Part shown: in pieces, positions 20,278 through 30,994 of the stretch
Layout of the letters: every line of letters begins with the position of its first letter
Position numbering within the stretch: position 1 is the first letter of the stretch
Assembly: GCF_900114605.1 (NCBI RefSeq)
Contig: NZ_FOTP01000009.1
Location: 173,472 to 237,471, forward strand
Source: Bradyrhizobium sp. NFR13
GTDB taxonomy: Bacteria > Pseudomonadota > Alphaproteobacteria > Rhizobiales > Xanthobacteraceae
DNA length: 64,000 bases
Reading direction: 5' to 3'
Notes under the pieces: model-generated
Told to the model about the DNA's origin: nothing
The model's database searches: none
Seen by the model: only the letters and a program-made list of their open reading frames with translations
Position numbers and translations under genes: made by a program

Positions 20278-21243
20278 ATGACTTTCAGCCGACAGACCAC
20301 GCTTGGATCGCAAGCCACCGTTACCGGTGTAGGCGTCCATTCCGGAAAGCCTGTCAGCCTCACGCTTGGACCTGCGCCCGTCGATGCAGGTTATATTTTT
20401 GTTCGCACCGGTCTTGAAGGTGCTGATCGCGAAATCCAGGCCTCCGCCAAATCCGTTATCGCCACCGAGTTTGCCACCGTGCTCGGCGATCGTGAAGGCC
20501 CGATCGTTTCCACCGCCGAACATGTTCTCGCTGCGCTGCGCGGTATGGGCATCGACAACGCCACGATCGAAATCGATGGACCGGAAGTGCCGATCATGGA
20601 CGGCTCCGCAGCCGCCTTCGTCGCCGCCATCGATCAGGCCGGCATTGTGGAGCAGGGCGCCCGCCGCCGCTTCATTCAGGTTCTCAAACCGGTGCAGGTT
20701 GCCATTGGTGACTCCTTCGGCGAAATCCGCCCCCACGCTGCGGGCTTCCGCGCTGAAGTTGAAATCAGCTTCACCAATCCGATGATTGGCCGCCAGAGCT
20801 ACGTGCTCGATCTTAATCCTCAAAGCTTCCGCCGCGATATCGCCCGTGCACGTACCTTTGGTTGCATGAACGACGTGGCCCGCCTCTGGAGCGCGGGTTT
20901 CGCGCTCGGCGCGTCCTTCGAGAATTCCGTCGTGTTCGACGATGACAAGCTGCTCAACACCGAAGGCCTGCGCTACAGCGATGAATGCGCCCGCCACAAG
21001 GTGCTGGACGCCGTCGGCGATCTCGCGCTGGCCGGTCTGCCGATCCTCGGTGCCTATCGCTCGGTGCGGGGCGGCCACAAGCTCAACAATGCCGTGCTCT
21101 GCGCCCTGATGGCCGACCGTTCCGCCTGGAAGATCGTCGAAGCCGACGCCATTCCGGCCCGCCGCGGCCGCGCCACTGCCGATGTCACCTCGGGCATGCT
21201 TGGCGGCATGATCGCCCCGGCTTTCGGCCCGGACGTTTCCTGA
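20278..21243 (+). CDS. lpxC: UDP-3-O-acyl-N-acetylglucosamine deacetylase (LpxC)
   Basis: Zinc enzyme catalysing the committed step of lipid A synthesis in the cytoplasm. The 321-residue protein shows VSTAEHVLAALRGMGIDNA (first zinc histidine, catalytic region), GPEVPIMDGSAAAF, DECARHKVLDAVGDLALAG (second histidine and the aspartate ligand) and GGHKLNNAV (catalytic histidine). ATG 20278 gives MTFSRQTTLGSQATVTGVGV, the expected N-terminus; in-frame starts at 20221, 20248 and 20251 would add 10-19 residues, and AAGAGGG before 20248 leaves that start possible. It is a single gene between the ftsZ terminator and bamD. Confidence 0.95.
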   Translation: MTFSRQTTLGSQATVTGVGVHSGKPVSLTLGPAPVDAGYIFVRTGLEGADREIQASAKSVIATEFATVLGDREGPIVSTAEHVLAALRGMGIDNATIEIDGPEVPIMDGSAAAFVAAIDQAGIVEQGARRRFIQVLKPVQVAIGDSFGEIRPHAAGFRAEVEISFTNPMIGRQSYVLDLNPQSFRRDIARARTFGCMNDVARLWSAGFALGASFENSVVFDDDKLLNTEGLRYSDECARHKVLDAVGDLALAGLPILGAYRSVRGGHKLNNAVLCALMADRSAWKIVEADAIPARRGRATADVTSGMLGGMIAPAFGPDVS

Positions 21244-21394
21244 GATCTGGCTTTCTGGCCTGCTTCTACCCGTTGCCGGTATTTTGCGTCGCGCTTTTAC
21301 GCGAGCGTGGACCTTTGCGTGCACCGGGACATCCCCGGTAACCATAACCGCCTGTATCTCCACATCCTTCGCCTTAATCCGGGCGAAATGGCTC

Positions 21395-21478
21395 CGTATC
21401 CGGTTGGTTAACGGATGCCATTCGGGTAGATAGAGCACGCGGTCGCCAAGCGAAGCAGCGGGCGCGTATCCGGTTGGT
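21395..21478. repeat. Pair of 14-base direct repeats upstream of bamD
   Basis: CGTATCCGGTTGGT occurs at 21395-21408 and again at 21465-21478, 70 bases apart, in the lpxC-bamD gap. It may reflect a short local duplication or two binding sites. No known motif was recognised. Confidence 0.6.
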
Positions 21479-21534
21479 CCGTGATTGTGCGCGTACCGCG
21501 CAGACACCGCATGAAGGCGTCAGGTCTCAGATAT

Positions 21535-22431
21535 ATGTCGGCACAGCGCATTACGCTCGAATCCACTGGTTCACTGCTCACCCGTTTCGGCCGCCAGGCG
21601 CGGTTCGCTGCGGGCCTTATAGTGCTGGCCGTGCCGCTGAGCGGCTGCGGCACCGGCGCGATCTGGGACAAGTTCGGCGCCAAGGACGACACCTTCGTCG
21701 AGGAGCCCGCCGACAAGCTCTACAATGAGGGCTTGTACCTCATGAACCAGAACAAGGATCCGAAGGCCGCCGCGAAGAAATTCGAGGAAGTCGATCGTCA
21801 GCATCCGTATTCGGAATGGGCGCGCAAGTCGCTGCTGATGTCGGCCTATGCGGCTTACGAATCTGCCGACTACGACACCTGCATCGGCTCGGCGACACGC
21901 TATGTGACGCTGCATCCCGGCAGCCCCGATGCCGCCTATGCGCAGTATCTGATCGCCGCCTCGCATTACGACCAGATCCCGGACATCTCGCGCGATCAGG
22001 GCCGCACCGAAAAGGCGATGGCTGCGCTCGAGGAAGTCGTCCGCAAGTATCCGACCTCGGAATATGCGACGTCAGCAAAGAAGAAGCTGGAAGGCGCACG
22101 CGACCAGCTGGCCGGCAAGGAAATGGAAATCGGCCGCTACAATCTCGAAAAGCGCAACTACACCGGCGCCATCAACCGCTTCAAGACCGTGGTGACGCAG
22201 TACCAGACCACGCGTCACGTCGAGGAAGCCCTGATGCGTCTGACCGAGGCCTATATGGCGATCGGCGTGGTCGGCGAGGCGCAGACCGCCGCCGCCGTGC
22301 TTGGCCACAACTTTCCTGACAGCAAGTGGTACAAAGACGCCTACAATCTTGTAAAGTCCGGCGGTCTCGAGCCGAGCGAGAACAAGGGGTCTTACCTGAG
22401 CAAGGCCTTCAAGCGATTTGGCCTCGGTTAG
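21535..22431 (+). CDS. bamD: Outer-membrane assembly lipoprotein BamD
   Basis: Lipoprotein subunit of the BAM complex that inserts beta-barrel proteins into the outer membrane. From ATG 21535 the 298-residue protein has a signal peptide ending in a lipobox (VPLSGC near residue 38), then TPR-like helical repeats including DKLYNEGLYLMNQ, DRQHPYSEWARKSLLMSAYA and RRYPTSEY-like segments (here RKYPTSEYATSAKKKLEGAR). In-frame starts at 21481 (GTG) and 21511 (ATG) are possible. It sits between lpxC and recN, a common alphaproteobacterial order. Confidence 0.94.
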   Translation: MSAQRITLESTGSLLTRFGRQARFAAGLIVLAVPLSGCGTGAIWDKFGAKDDTFVEEPADKLYNEGLYLMNQNKDPKAAAKKFEEVDRQHPYSEWARKSLLMSAYAAYESADYDTCIGSATRYVTLHPGSPDAAYAQYLIAASHYDQIPDISRDQGRTEKAMAALEEVVRKYPTSEYATSAKKKLEGARDQLAGKEMEIGRYNLEKRNYTGAINRFKTVVTQYQTTRHVEEALMRLTEAYMAIGVVGEAQTAAAVLGHNFPDSKWYKDAYNLVKSGGLEPSENKGSYLSKAFKRFGLG

Positions 22432-22444
22432 GAACTGACCTCCC

Positions 22445-24118
22445 ATGCTGGCCCGTCTGTCGATCCGTGACATTGTCCTGATCGAACGGCTCGATATCGA
22501 GTTTTCCCGCGGCCTTGCAGTGCTGACCGGTGAAACCGGCGCCGGCAAATCCATTCTTCTCGATGCTTTCGCGCTGGCCCTCGGCGGCCGCGGCGACGCC
22601 GGCCTCGTGCGCCACGGCGTCGAACAGGGCCAGGTCACGGCCGTGTTCGATCTCGCCAAGGGCCATCCGGCACTGGCGATTCTCAAGGACAACGGCTTCG
22701 ACGACGACAGCGGCGAGATGATTCTGCGCCGCGTGCAGCTCGCCGACGGCCGCACCCGCGCTTTCATCAACGACCAGGCAATCTCGGTGCAGACCATGAA
22801 GGCGGTCGGCGCGGCTTTGGTCGAGATTCATGGCCAGCATGACGAGCGCGCCCTCGTGGACGCCGCCACCCATCGCCGGCTGCTCGACGCCTTTGCCGGG
22901 CTGGAAAAGGACGTCACCGCACTGGAGACGCTCTGGGAGGCCCGCAAGACGGCCTACGCGGCCCTGGAAGCTCATCGCGCCAATATGGAGCGCGCTGCCC
23001 GTGACGCCGATTATCTCCGCCATGCCGCGGATGAGCTCAAGAAGCTCAACCCGAAGGACGGCGAGGAAACCAAGCTCGCTGAGCGGCGGACCGGCATGAT
23101 GCAGGGCGAGAAGATCGCGGCCGATCTGCGCGAGGCACAGGAAGCCGTGTCGGGACCGCATTCGCCGATCTCGTCGCTGGCCGCTGCCGTGCGCCGGCTG
23201 GAGCGCCGCGCCGGTTCGTCGCCGTCGCTGGTCGAGCCTGCGGTGAAAGCGATCGACGTCGCCATCAACGCGCTGGAAGAAGCGGACCAGCATCTCAGCG
23301 CCGCGCTCATCGCTGCCGATTTCGATCCCGCCGAACTCGAGCGGATCGAGGAACGGCTGTTCGCACTGCGCGGCGCCGCGCGGAAATACTCCACGCCGGT
23401 CGACGGGCTCGCCGCGCTGGCCGCGAAATACTTTGCCGATGTCGCCACCATCGATGCCGGTGCCGGTCAGCTCGGCAAGCTGGAAAAGGCTGCCGCGGAA
23501 GCGGACAGCAAATACGCGGCCGCCGCGGCGAAGCTTTCGGCCGCGCGCATCAAGTCCGCCGAGAAGCTCAACAAGGCCGTCATCGCCGAGCTCGGTCCGC
23601 TCAAGCTCGAACGTGCGAAGTTCATCACTCAGGTCGATACCGACGCCGACACGCCCGGCCCGCAGGGCATCGACCGCGTCGAATTCTGGGTCCAGACCAA
23701 TCCCGGCACCCGCCCGGGCCCGATGATGAAGGTCGCCTCCGGCGGCGAACTCTCGCGCTTCCTGCTCGCGCTGAAAGTCGTGCTGTCCGACAAGGGGTCC
23801 GCGCCGACCTTGGTGTTCGACGAAATCGACACGGGTGTCGGCGGTGCGGTGGCCGATGCCATCGGCGCGCGCCTCGGCCGCCTCGCCGGCAAGGTGCAGG
23901 TGATGGCTGTGACCCACGCGCCGCAGGTGGCAGCTCGGGCCGACCAGCACCTGCTGATTTCCAAGGACGCCCTCGACAAGGGCAAGCGCGTCGCCACCCG
24001 CGTCAACACGCTGGCCAAGGATCACCGCCGCGAGGAAATCGCGCGTATGCTCGCGGGCGCGGAGATCACCGCAGAAGCGCGGGCCGCGGCGGAGCGGCTG
24101 CTCAAGGGTGCGGCGTAG
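22445..24118 (+). CDS. recN: DNA repair protein RecN
   Basis: SMC-like ATPase acting in double-strand break repair. The 557-residue protein has Walker A (TGETGAGKSILLDAF near residue 28), the Q-loop region with EIHGQHDERALVD, a central coiled-coil pair, the ABC signature SGGELSRFLLALKVVL and Walker B (LVFDEIDTGVGG near residue 458), followed by the H-loop VTHAPQVAA. Length is standard. ATG 22445 is 13 bases after bamD, so the two may be cotranscribed. Confidence 0.97.
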   Translation: MLARLSIRDIVLIERLDIEFSRGLAVLTGETGAGKSILLDAFALALGGRGDAGLVRHGVEQGQVTAVFDLAKGHPALAILKDNGFDDDSGEMILRRVQLADGRTRAFINDQAISVQTMKAVGAALVEIHGQHDERALVDAATHRRLLDAFAGLEKDVTALETLWEARKTAYAALEAHRANMERAARDADYLRHAADELKKLNPKDGEETKLAERRTGMMQGEKIAADLREAQEAVSGPHSPISSLAAAVRRLERRAGSSPSLVEPAVKAIDVAINALEEADQHLSAALIAADFDPAELERIEERLFALRGAARKYSTPVDGLAALAAKYFADVATIDAGAGQLGKLEKAAAEADSKYAAAAAKLSAARIKSAEKLNKAVIAELGPLKLERAKFITQVDTDADTPGPQGIDRVEFWVQTNPGTRPGPMMKVASGGELSRFLLALKVVLSDKGSAPTLVFDEIDTGVGGAVADAIGARLGRLAGKVQVMAVTHAPQVAARADQHLLISKDALDKGKRVATRVNTLAKDHRREEIARMLAGAEITAEARAAAERLLKGAA

Positions 24119-24132
24119 GCCCCACACTCGAC

Positions 24133-24235
24133 TGTCGTCGCCCGGCTTGACCGGGCGATCCAGTAAACGCTGACGTCGGTGATGACCCCGTGAGGCTGCC
24201 GGTTACTGGGTCCCCCGCTTTCGCGGAGGACGACA
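24133..24235. repeat. Palindromic intergenic repeat, family D
   Basis: The recN-ligA gap carries an imperfect palindrome bounded by TGTCGTC and GACGACA, with inner arms GCCCGGCTTGACCGGGC (hairpin), CCAGTAA / TTACTGG and CCCCCGCTTTCGCGG. This type resembles dispersed palindromes common in Bradyrhizobium-like genomes; only one copy is seen here. Confidence 0.7.
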
Positions 24236-24292
24236 AGGGAGATTGGGGGAACCGCCGATCTTTTCTCGCCGTGGACTTCATCGTATCCATAG

Positions 24293-26452
<2,160 letters not shown>

Positions 26453-26486
26453 GGGCGTGCGCTTCTATGGCGCTGGTCGCCCACAA

Positions 26487-26617
26487 TCGTCATTCCGGGG
26501 CGCACGAAGCGGCGAAGCCGCGTAGTGCGAACCCGGAATCTCGAGATTCCGGGTTCGCGTCCGGCAAGTGCCGGCCGCGCCCTCAGGCAAACCAATTGGT
26601 TTGCCGGGGAATGACGA
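26487..26617. repeat. Palindromic intergenic repeat, family A
   Basis: Outer arms TCGTCATTCC / GGAATGACGA enclose the inner palindrome GAACCCGGAATCTCGAGATT with its complementary continuation CCGGGTTC. It follows the ligA stop by 35 bases and may also act as a terminator hairpin. Related to 5789-5921 and 8283-8450. Confidence 0.8.
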
Positions 26618-26900
26618 GTTGGGGGGAACATTTTTTCCTATATCCCGTTGACACTATCCCTATAAGGACTATTATCCCCTCCGTCCTGCCCCACCGAGAG
26701 GGGCGATCGCGATCGTCACGTTCGCGGGGCAGGATGCGGTGGACGCCGGAGATGCGGCGTTACGCGGTTCATGGGTGACGTCTGTCTTCGGGCAGGACGG
26801 ATCTGCGCCAGCACTGCCACTGGCAAGGACACGACCGGCCTTGGGATGGAAAGACTCCCTGGACAGTGTGACGGACGACCAAGTCAAAACGCGTTCGGCC

Positions 26901-27226
26901 AAGTGCTTTGCGGCTACCCTGTCCCTCCGCCCTGGGACATTAATTTTGGTGATGGGACCGTTCGCCATGGCAGATGTGCAAGCAACCGAAAAAACACCGC
27001 AGGCGGAACGCCGGGCACTTGCTCGGCGCGTCCGAAAGTCCTGATGCACACTAGATTGCGGAAGACCGCATTCGCATCAGGCCCAAGGATGCAACGGGCA
27101 CCCGGCGTTCCGCACGCCCTCTCGCAAGGGGGCGGGAATGCAAGCAACGACGGCGCCCCCGCGCCGCAAACAATGGGGGTGATGATGCTTGTCTGGAGCG
27201 CAGTGACTGTTTGACAAATTGAATCA
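26901..27226 (-). repeat. Large structured dispersed repeat, copy 1
   Basis: Matches 63678-64000 in inverted orientation over at least 320 bases, with small indels. Read on the minus strand it holds, in order: GGCGC/GCGCC hairpin (27152-27165), GGCGT/ACGCC hairpin (27104-27118), GGGTGC/GCATCC hairpin (27087-27103), a long stem CCTGATGC/GCATCAGG (27040-27081) with inner hairpin TGCGG/CCGCA, and a 4-base CCGC/GCGG hairpin (26997-27006) followed by six T. The last resembles a weak terminator. A structured RNA or a palindromic mobile element are both possible; function unknown. Confidence 0.8.
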
Positions 27227-27264
27227 GGAGAGACGTGGCGCTCCGTGGCCACGACATACTCAGT

Positions 27265-27351
27265 CGTCATGCGCGGGCTTGTCCCGCGTATCCACGCCTT
27301 GGCGACATCCACAGCAAGGCGTAGATGGCCGGAACAAGTCCGGCCATGACG
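27265..27351. repeat. Palindromic intergenic repeat, family B (full element)
   Basis: Outer arms CGTCATG / CATGACG enclose GCGCGGGCTTGTCCCGCG and TGGCCGGAACAAGTCCGGCC hairpins and CACGCCTTGG / AAGGCG arms. It directly follows the large repeat, the same relative order as at 63553-63643. It lies just beyond the stop of the MFS gene at 27369. Confidence 0.8.
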
Positions 27352-27368
27352 TCGAGAGAAAAGCGCTC

Positions 27369-28652
27369 CTACAACAATCCCGTCTCCTCGCCTTCGGCCT
27401 TCTCGATCATCTCTTCCGTCACGACCATCTTGCGGCGGGGGACCAGAAAGATCATCGCGGCGGCGCAGCCGCAGGACAGCACGACGAGTGCAATGTTGAG
27501 CGGCACCGGTGTTGCGAAATGGCCGCCGAGCCAGGCGCCGAATTGCGAGCACAGCGAGCCCAATCCCATCTGCAGGAAGCCCATCATGCCGGATGCCGTG
27601 CCCGCGGCCTGCGGGCGAATGCTGAGCGCGCCGGCGGCGCCGTTCGACATCACGAAGGCATTGCCGAACATCACGATCATATGGGTGAGGAACAGCCAGG
27701 CCGGATTCTGGTTCAACCCGGTGAGGCCCCAGACCACATTGAGCAGCGCGCCGCCGAATTGCAGCGCGAGGCCGAACCAGATCAGTTGTTCGATGGTCCG
27801 GCGCGGCGCGAAGCGCACGCAGGCGAGATTGCCCACGAGATAAGCAAGGCCGGAGGTCGCGAACCACGCGCCATATTCGGCGGAGGTGCGGCCCATCTGC
27901 GTGACAACGACATAAGGACCGCCGCCGGCAAAGGTGAAGATGATCCAGGAGGCCACGACGTAGCACAGGAGATAGCCGATGAAAGTCCGGCTGCGCAGCA
28001 GCACTTTGGAGTCGGCGATGAAGCCGCCGCCGCTACTATCACTGGCCGCGCGCCGTCTCGTTTCAGGCAGGAAAAATGCGATGGCCAGCGTGACGACAAC
28101 AGAGGAGGCGGTCACCACATAGAAGATCGCGCGCCAGCCGAATCCGGTTTCCAGGAGACCGCCGGCCAGCGGGCTCAGCATCTGCGCGATCATCATCACG
28201 GCGATGACGAGGCTGATCATCGCGCCGACACGCTCGCGCGGATAGAGATCCCTGATGATGGCGCGGCTCATCACCATGCCCGTCGCGCCGCCGAGCGCCT
28301 GGAAGAACCGCGCCGCAATCAGCTGCGGCAGCGAAATGGCGAAGCTCGAGCCGATGCCGGCGATCACCATCAGGCCCAGCCCCGCCAGCAGCACCGGCCG
28401 CCGGCCGAACTTGTCCGACAGCGGTCCCATGATGAGCTGCGAGAAAGCGAGGCCGACCATGTAGAGCGACACCGTCATCTGCGCGATGGAGATGTCGGCG
28501 CCGAAGGTGCGGGCGAGTTCTGGGAGCGCCGGCACCAGCATATAGAGCGAGATCGGCGCGATGCCGGTCATCACCACCAGCAACAGCAGCATCACCCGCG
28601 ATGTGGAGAGGTCGACGGCGTCGACTTTTGGAAAAGGCGGGCTGTAATTCAC
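27369..28652 (-). CDS. Bcr/CflA-type multidrug efflux MFS transporter
   Basis: A 427-residue inner-membrane proton antiporter of the DHA1 Bcr/CflA group. It has about 12 hydrophobic segments, the motif A variant GPLSDKFGRRPVLL between segments 2 and 3, and the family blocks MTGIAPISLYMLVPALPELAR, ARFFQALGGATGMVMSRAII and SPLAGGLLETGFGWRAIF. The C-terminus ends in a short acidic tail. It starts 18 bases after the stop of the aminopeptidase P gene on the same strand, so the two are probably one transcript. Substrate unknown; drug efflux is the family's usual role. Confidence 0.92.
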   Translation of the reverse strand: MNYSPPFPKVDAVDLSTSRVMLLLLVVMTGIAPISLYMLVPALPELARTFGADISIAQMTVSLYMVGLAFSQLIMGPLSDKFGRRPVLLAGLGLMVIAGIGSSFAISLPQLIAARFFQALGGATGMVMSRAIIRDLYPRERVGAMISLVIAVMMIAQMLSPLAGGLLETGFGWRAIFYVVTASSVVVTLAIAFFLPETRRRAASDSSGGGFIADSKVLLRSRTFIGYLLCYVVASWIIFTFAGGGPYVVVTQMGRTSAEYGAWFATSGLAYLVGNLACVRFAPRRTIEQLIWFGLALQFGGALLNVVWGLTGLNQNPAWLFLTHMIVMFGNAFVMSNGAAGALSIRPQAAGTASGMMGFLQMGLGSLCSQFGAWLGGHFATPVPLNIALVVLSCGCAAAMIFLVPRRKMVVTEEMIEKAEGEETGLL

Positions 28653-28670
28653 CAGGCGATCGTTCTCTTT

Positions 28671-30509
28671 TTATTGTGGCTGGGTCAGCGGCTCTGTCGC
28701 AGCCTCAAGCCATGTCCTTGTCGGTTCGTCATCAAGCAGCGGCATCACCTCGCGGCGGACGCGGGCGTGATAGTCGTTGATCCATTTCAGCTCGCGCTTG
28801 CTGATGCGATGGACATTGATCAGCCGGCGGTCGATCGGCGCCAGTGTCAGCGTCTCGAATGCGTTCATCGGCTGCTCGGCGCCCTCGATATGGGCCTCGA
28901 CCACCAGTTCGAGATTCTCGATGCGAATGCCGAAACCGTCGGTCTTGTAGTAGCCGGGCTCATTGGAGAGGATCATGCCGCGCTTGAGCGGCGTGGTGCC
29001 GAGCTTGGAGATCCGCGCCGGGCCTTCATGGACCGACAGATAGCTGCCGACGCCGTGTCCGGTGCCATGGGCGAAATCGAGCCCGGCATGCCAGAGGAAC
29101 TGCCGCGCCAGCGTATCGAGCTGTGCGCCCGTCGTGCCGTCGGGAAACGCGGCGCGCGCAATGGCGATATGGCCGCGCAGCACGCGGGTGAAGCGGTCGC
29201 GCATCTCGTCGGTCGGCTCGCCGATCGCAATGGTGCGGGTGACGTCGGTGGTGCCGTCTTCATATTGCGCGCCGGAATCGATCAGCAGGAGATCACCCGG
29301 CGCGATACGGCGGTTGGTCTTGCGGGTGACGCGGTAATGCACGATGGCGCCGTTCGGGCCGGTGCCGGCGATCGTGGGAAACGAGACATCCTTCAGCGCG
29401 CCGGTCTGGCGACGGAACGTCTCCAGCGCCTCGACGGTGTCGATCTCGGTGAGCTTGCCCTTCGGTGCCTCGCGGTCGATCCAGGCGAGAAAGCGCGCCA
29501 GCGCCACAGCATCGCGGCGATGCGCGGTCTGCGTGCCCTTGATCTCGACGGGATTCTTCACTGCCTTGAGCAGAGCGATGGGATCATTGCCGCGCACGGG
29601 CTTGCCGCCGGCAGCCGTGATCAACCGGCTCAGCGCATCGGCGGCGGTGGCATTGTCGAGCGCAATCGAAGCACCCGAGGCGGCGAGGTTTGCGAGCGCC
29701 GAGGTCAGCGCATCCGGCTCCTGCACATCGGCCGAGACTTCCAGATGGTTGCGCGTACTGTTGGAGAGCTTGCGGTGATCGATGAACACCTGCGGGCGGC
29801 CGTGTTTCGGCACCAGCGCATAGGACAGCGGCAGCGGCGTATGCGAGACATCCGCGCCGCGGATGTTGAAGGTCCAGGCCACCGCATGGGAATCCGACAG
29901 CACCAGCGCATCGACGCGCAGGCGCTCCATCTCGCCGCGGATCTGGGCGAGCTTGTCGGCTTCGGAAACGCCGGCATAGTTGAGCGGGTGAATCGATACC
30001 GCGCCGAGCGGCGGCGCCGGGCGCTCGGCCCACACCGAATCGAGCGGATTGCTGTCGACCGCGACGAGTTCGGCGCCGGCCTTGGCGCAGGCCGCTGCCA
30101 GCCTCTCGGCTGCCGCAGAAGTGTGCAGCCACGGATCAAATCCGAGGCGATCTTCGGGCTTCAGGTGGTCGGCGAGCCAGCTCTCCGGCGGCGGCTCGAC
30201 CAGCGACTGGATGCTCCACGCATTCACATCGACTTGTTTGGCGGCCTGCAGCGTATAGCGGCCGTCGACAAACACCGCGGCTTCCTGCAGCAGCACGATC
30301 GCCATGCCGGCCGATCCGGTGAAGCCGGTGAGCCAGGCGAGCCGCTCGTCGGAGGGCGGCACATATTCGTTCTGCTGCTGATCGGCGCGGGGAATCACGA
30401 AGCCCGTCAGTTTCCGGCGCAGCAATTCCTCGCGAAATGCGGCCAGCCGGGCAGTCAGCGCCACGCCGCTTTCGGGCTCTTCAAACGTCTGGAAATGGGC
30501 TTCGAACAT
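28671..30509 (-). CDS. pepP: Xaa-Pro aminopeptidase (aminopeptidase P, M24B)
   Basis: Cytoplasmic metallopeptidase that removes an N-terminal residue preceding proline. The 612-residue protein has two creatinase-type N-terminal domains, then the M24 'pita-bread' domain. The dinuclear metal ligands are visible: two aspartates in LLIDSGAQYEDGTTDVTRT, the histidine in GTGHGVGSYLSVHEGP, and glutamates in NEPGYY and IENLELV. A C-terminal extension (LTLAPIDRRLINVHRISKRE) matches the long eukaryote-like aminopeptidase P group rather than the ~440-residue E. coli PepP. The downstream MFS gene appears cotranscribed. Confidence 0.93.
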   Translation of the reverse strand: MFEAHFQTFEEPESGVALTARLAAFREELLRRKLTGFVIPRADQQQNEYVPPSDERLAWLTGFTGSAGMAIVLLQEAAVFVDGRYTLQAAKQVDVNAWSIQSLVEPPPESWLADHLKPEDRLGFDPWLHTSAAAERLAAACAKAGAELVAVDSNPLDSVWAERPAPPLGAVSIHPLNYAGVSEADKLAQIRGEMERLRVDALVLSDSHAVAWTFNIRGADVSHTPLPLSYALVPKHGRPQVFIDHRKLSNSTRNHLEVSADVQEPDALTSALANLAASGASIALDNATAADALSRLITAAGGKPVRGNDPIALLKAVKNPVEIKGTQTAHRRDAVALARFLAWIDREAPKGKLTEIDTVEALETFRRQTGALKDVSFPTIAGTGPNGAIVHYRVTRKTNRRIAPGDLLLIDSGAQYEDGTTDVTRTIAIGEPTDEMRDRFTRVLRGHIAIARAAFPDGTTGAQLDTLARQFLWHAGLDFAHGTGHGVGSYLSVHEGPARISKLGTTPLKRGMILSNEPGYYKTDGFGIRIENLELVVEAHIEGAEQPMNAFETLTLAPIDRRLINVHRISKRELKWINDYHARVRREVMPLLDDEPTRTWLEAATEPLTQPQ

Positions 30510-30698
30510 CGCGGGATCATCCTATGGGTGCGCTGTCAGGCCTGCAATCGAGGGGCAGGGTTGCGCAGATCTGGCACAAGTTATGCTTGAAATCTGATGG
30601 TTGTGTTCAACCGGATGGAACAATTTCCCCCGGCTTATGTTGTCGGCGCGATGCTTGGCCGTCCAGAGTGTCTCAACTCAACGAAGAGGGGATACACA

Positions 30699-30914
30699 AT
30701 GCCTGCTTTTACGTTCGAGAAAATTTCGCCACCGGCCACGCATGGCCACTCCCAGCCAACCCAGCTTCAGTCCACTCAAGTCCCGCCCAATCAGCCACAC
30801 CAACGCAGCGGTATCATCCAGATTCTGGGCCGTTTCGTCGAAGCCCGCGTGACGCGCGTCGAGCGGCTGGAAAATGCAACGCTTCGTCGCCGCGACGTGC
30901 CGCCTCCGAAGTAG
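30699..30914 (+). CDS. Small conserved-looking hypothetical protein
   Basis: A 71-residue protein starting MPAFTFEKISPPATHGHS. A strong ribosome site (GAAGAGGGG at 30683-30691) stands 8 bases before ATG 30699, which favours this start over the in-frame one at 30597. The first half is rich in proline and glutamine; the second half (SGIIQILGRFVEARVTRVER) looks helical and amphipathic and the tail is basic. There is no signal peptide or membrane segment. I recall similar short proteins in Nitrobacteraceae annotated as hypothetical, but know no function. It faces prmA, with a possible shared terminator between them. Confidence 0.7.
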   Translation: MPAFTFEKISPPATHGHSQPTQLQSTQVPPNQPHQRSGIIQILGRFVEARVTRVERLENATLRRRDVPPPK

Positions 30915-30950
30915 CAAACCCCGCCCGTCAGCTTTGGCCAGATCGCCCCT

Positions 30951-30977
30951 CGTTATTCCGGAGTTCGGAAAATAACG
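30951..30977. terminator. Possible bidirectional terminator between convergent genes
   Basis: CGTTATT and AATAACG form a 7-base stem extended inward by CCG/CGG with a two-base bulge, between the stop of the small gene at 30914 and the stop of prmA at 30995. There is no long T run, so termination strength is uncertain. Confidence 0.45.
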
Positions 30978-30994
30978 ACTACAGAGTGGCGTAC

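Larger units (their letters stand above)
26453..27368. other. 916-base intergenic region made of repeats
   Basis: The gap between ligA and the convergent MFS gene has no supported protein gene. In order it holds a family A palindrome (26487-26617), an unassigned AT-rich junction (26625-26680), a stretch of unclear nature (about 26680-26900) that may belong to the large repeat, the structured dispersed repeat (26901-27226), and a family B palindrome (27265-27351). Open frames of 125 codons (minus) and 147 codons (plus) exist but are not kept in the second repeat copy. Confidence 0.75.

Noticed and set aside
22409..24127. 572-codon minus-strand frame opposite recN
   Set aside because: Shadow of recN, with no ribosome site or recognisable motif.
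26672..27214. Overlapping open frames in the large repeat (125 codons minus, 147 codons plus)
   Set aside because: The second repeat copy has single-base indels that shift both frames, while the hairpins are kept. Coding is therefore unlikely.
26901..27226. A known riboswitch, such as cobalamin, inside the structured repeat
   Set aside because: The hairpins do not include the expected conserved boxes of the cobalamin aptamer, and no relevant gene is positioned downstream in either copy.
27219..30590. Very long open frame (1123 codons) on the plus strand
   Set aside because: It runs antisense across the whole Bcr/CflA-type gene and the aminopeptidase P gene, both of which have complete family motifs. 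The frame is a by-product of high GC and codon bias.
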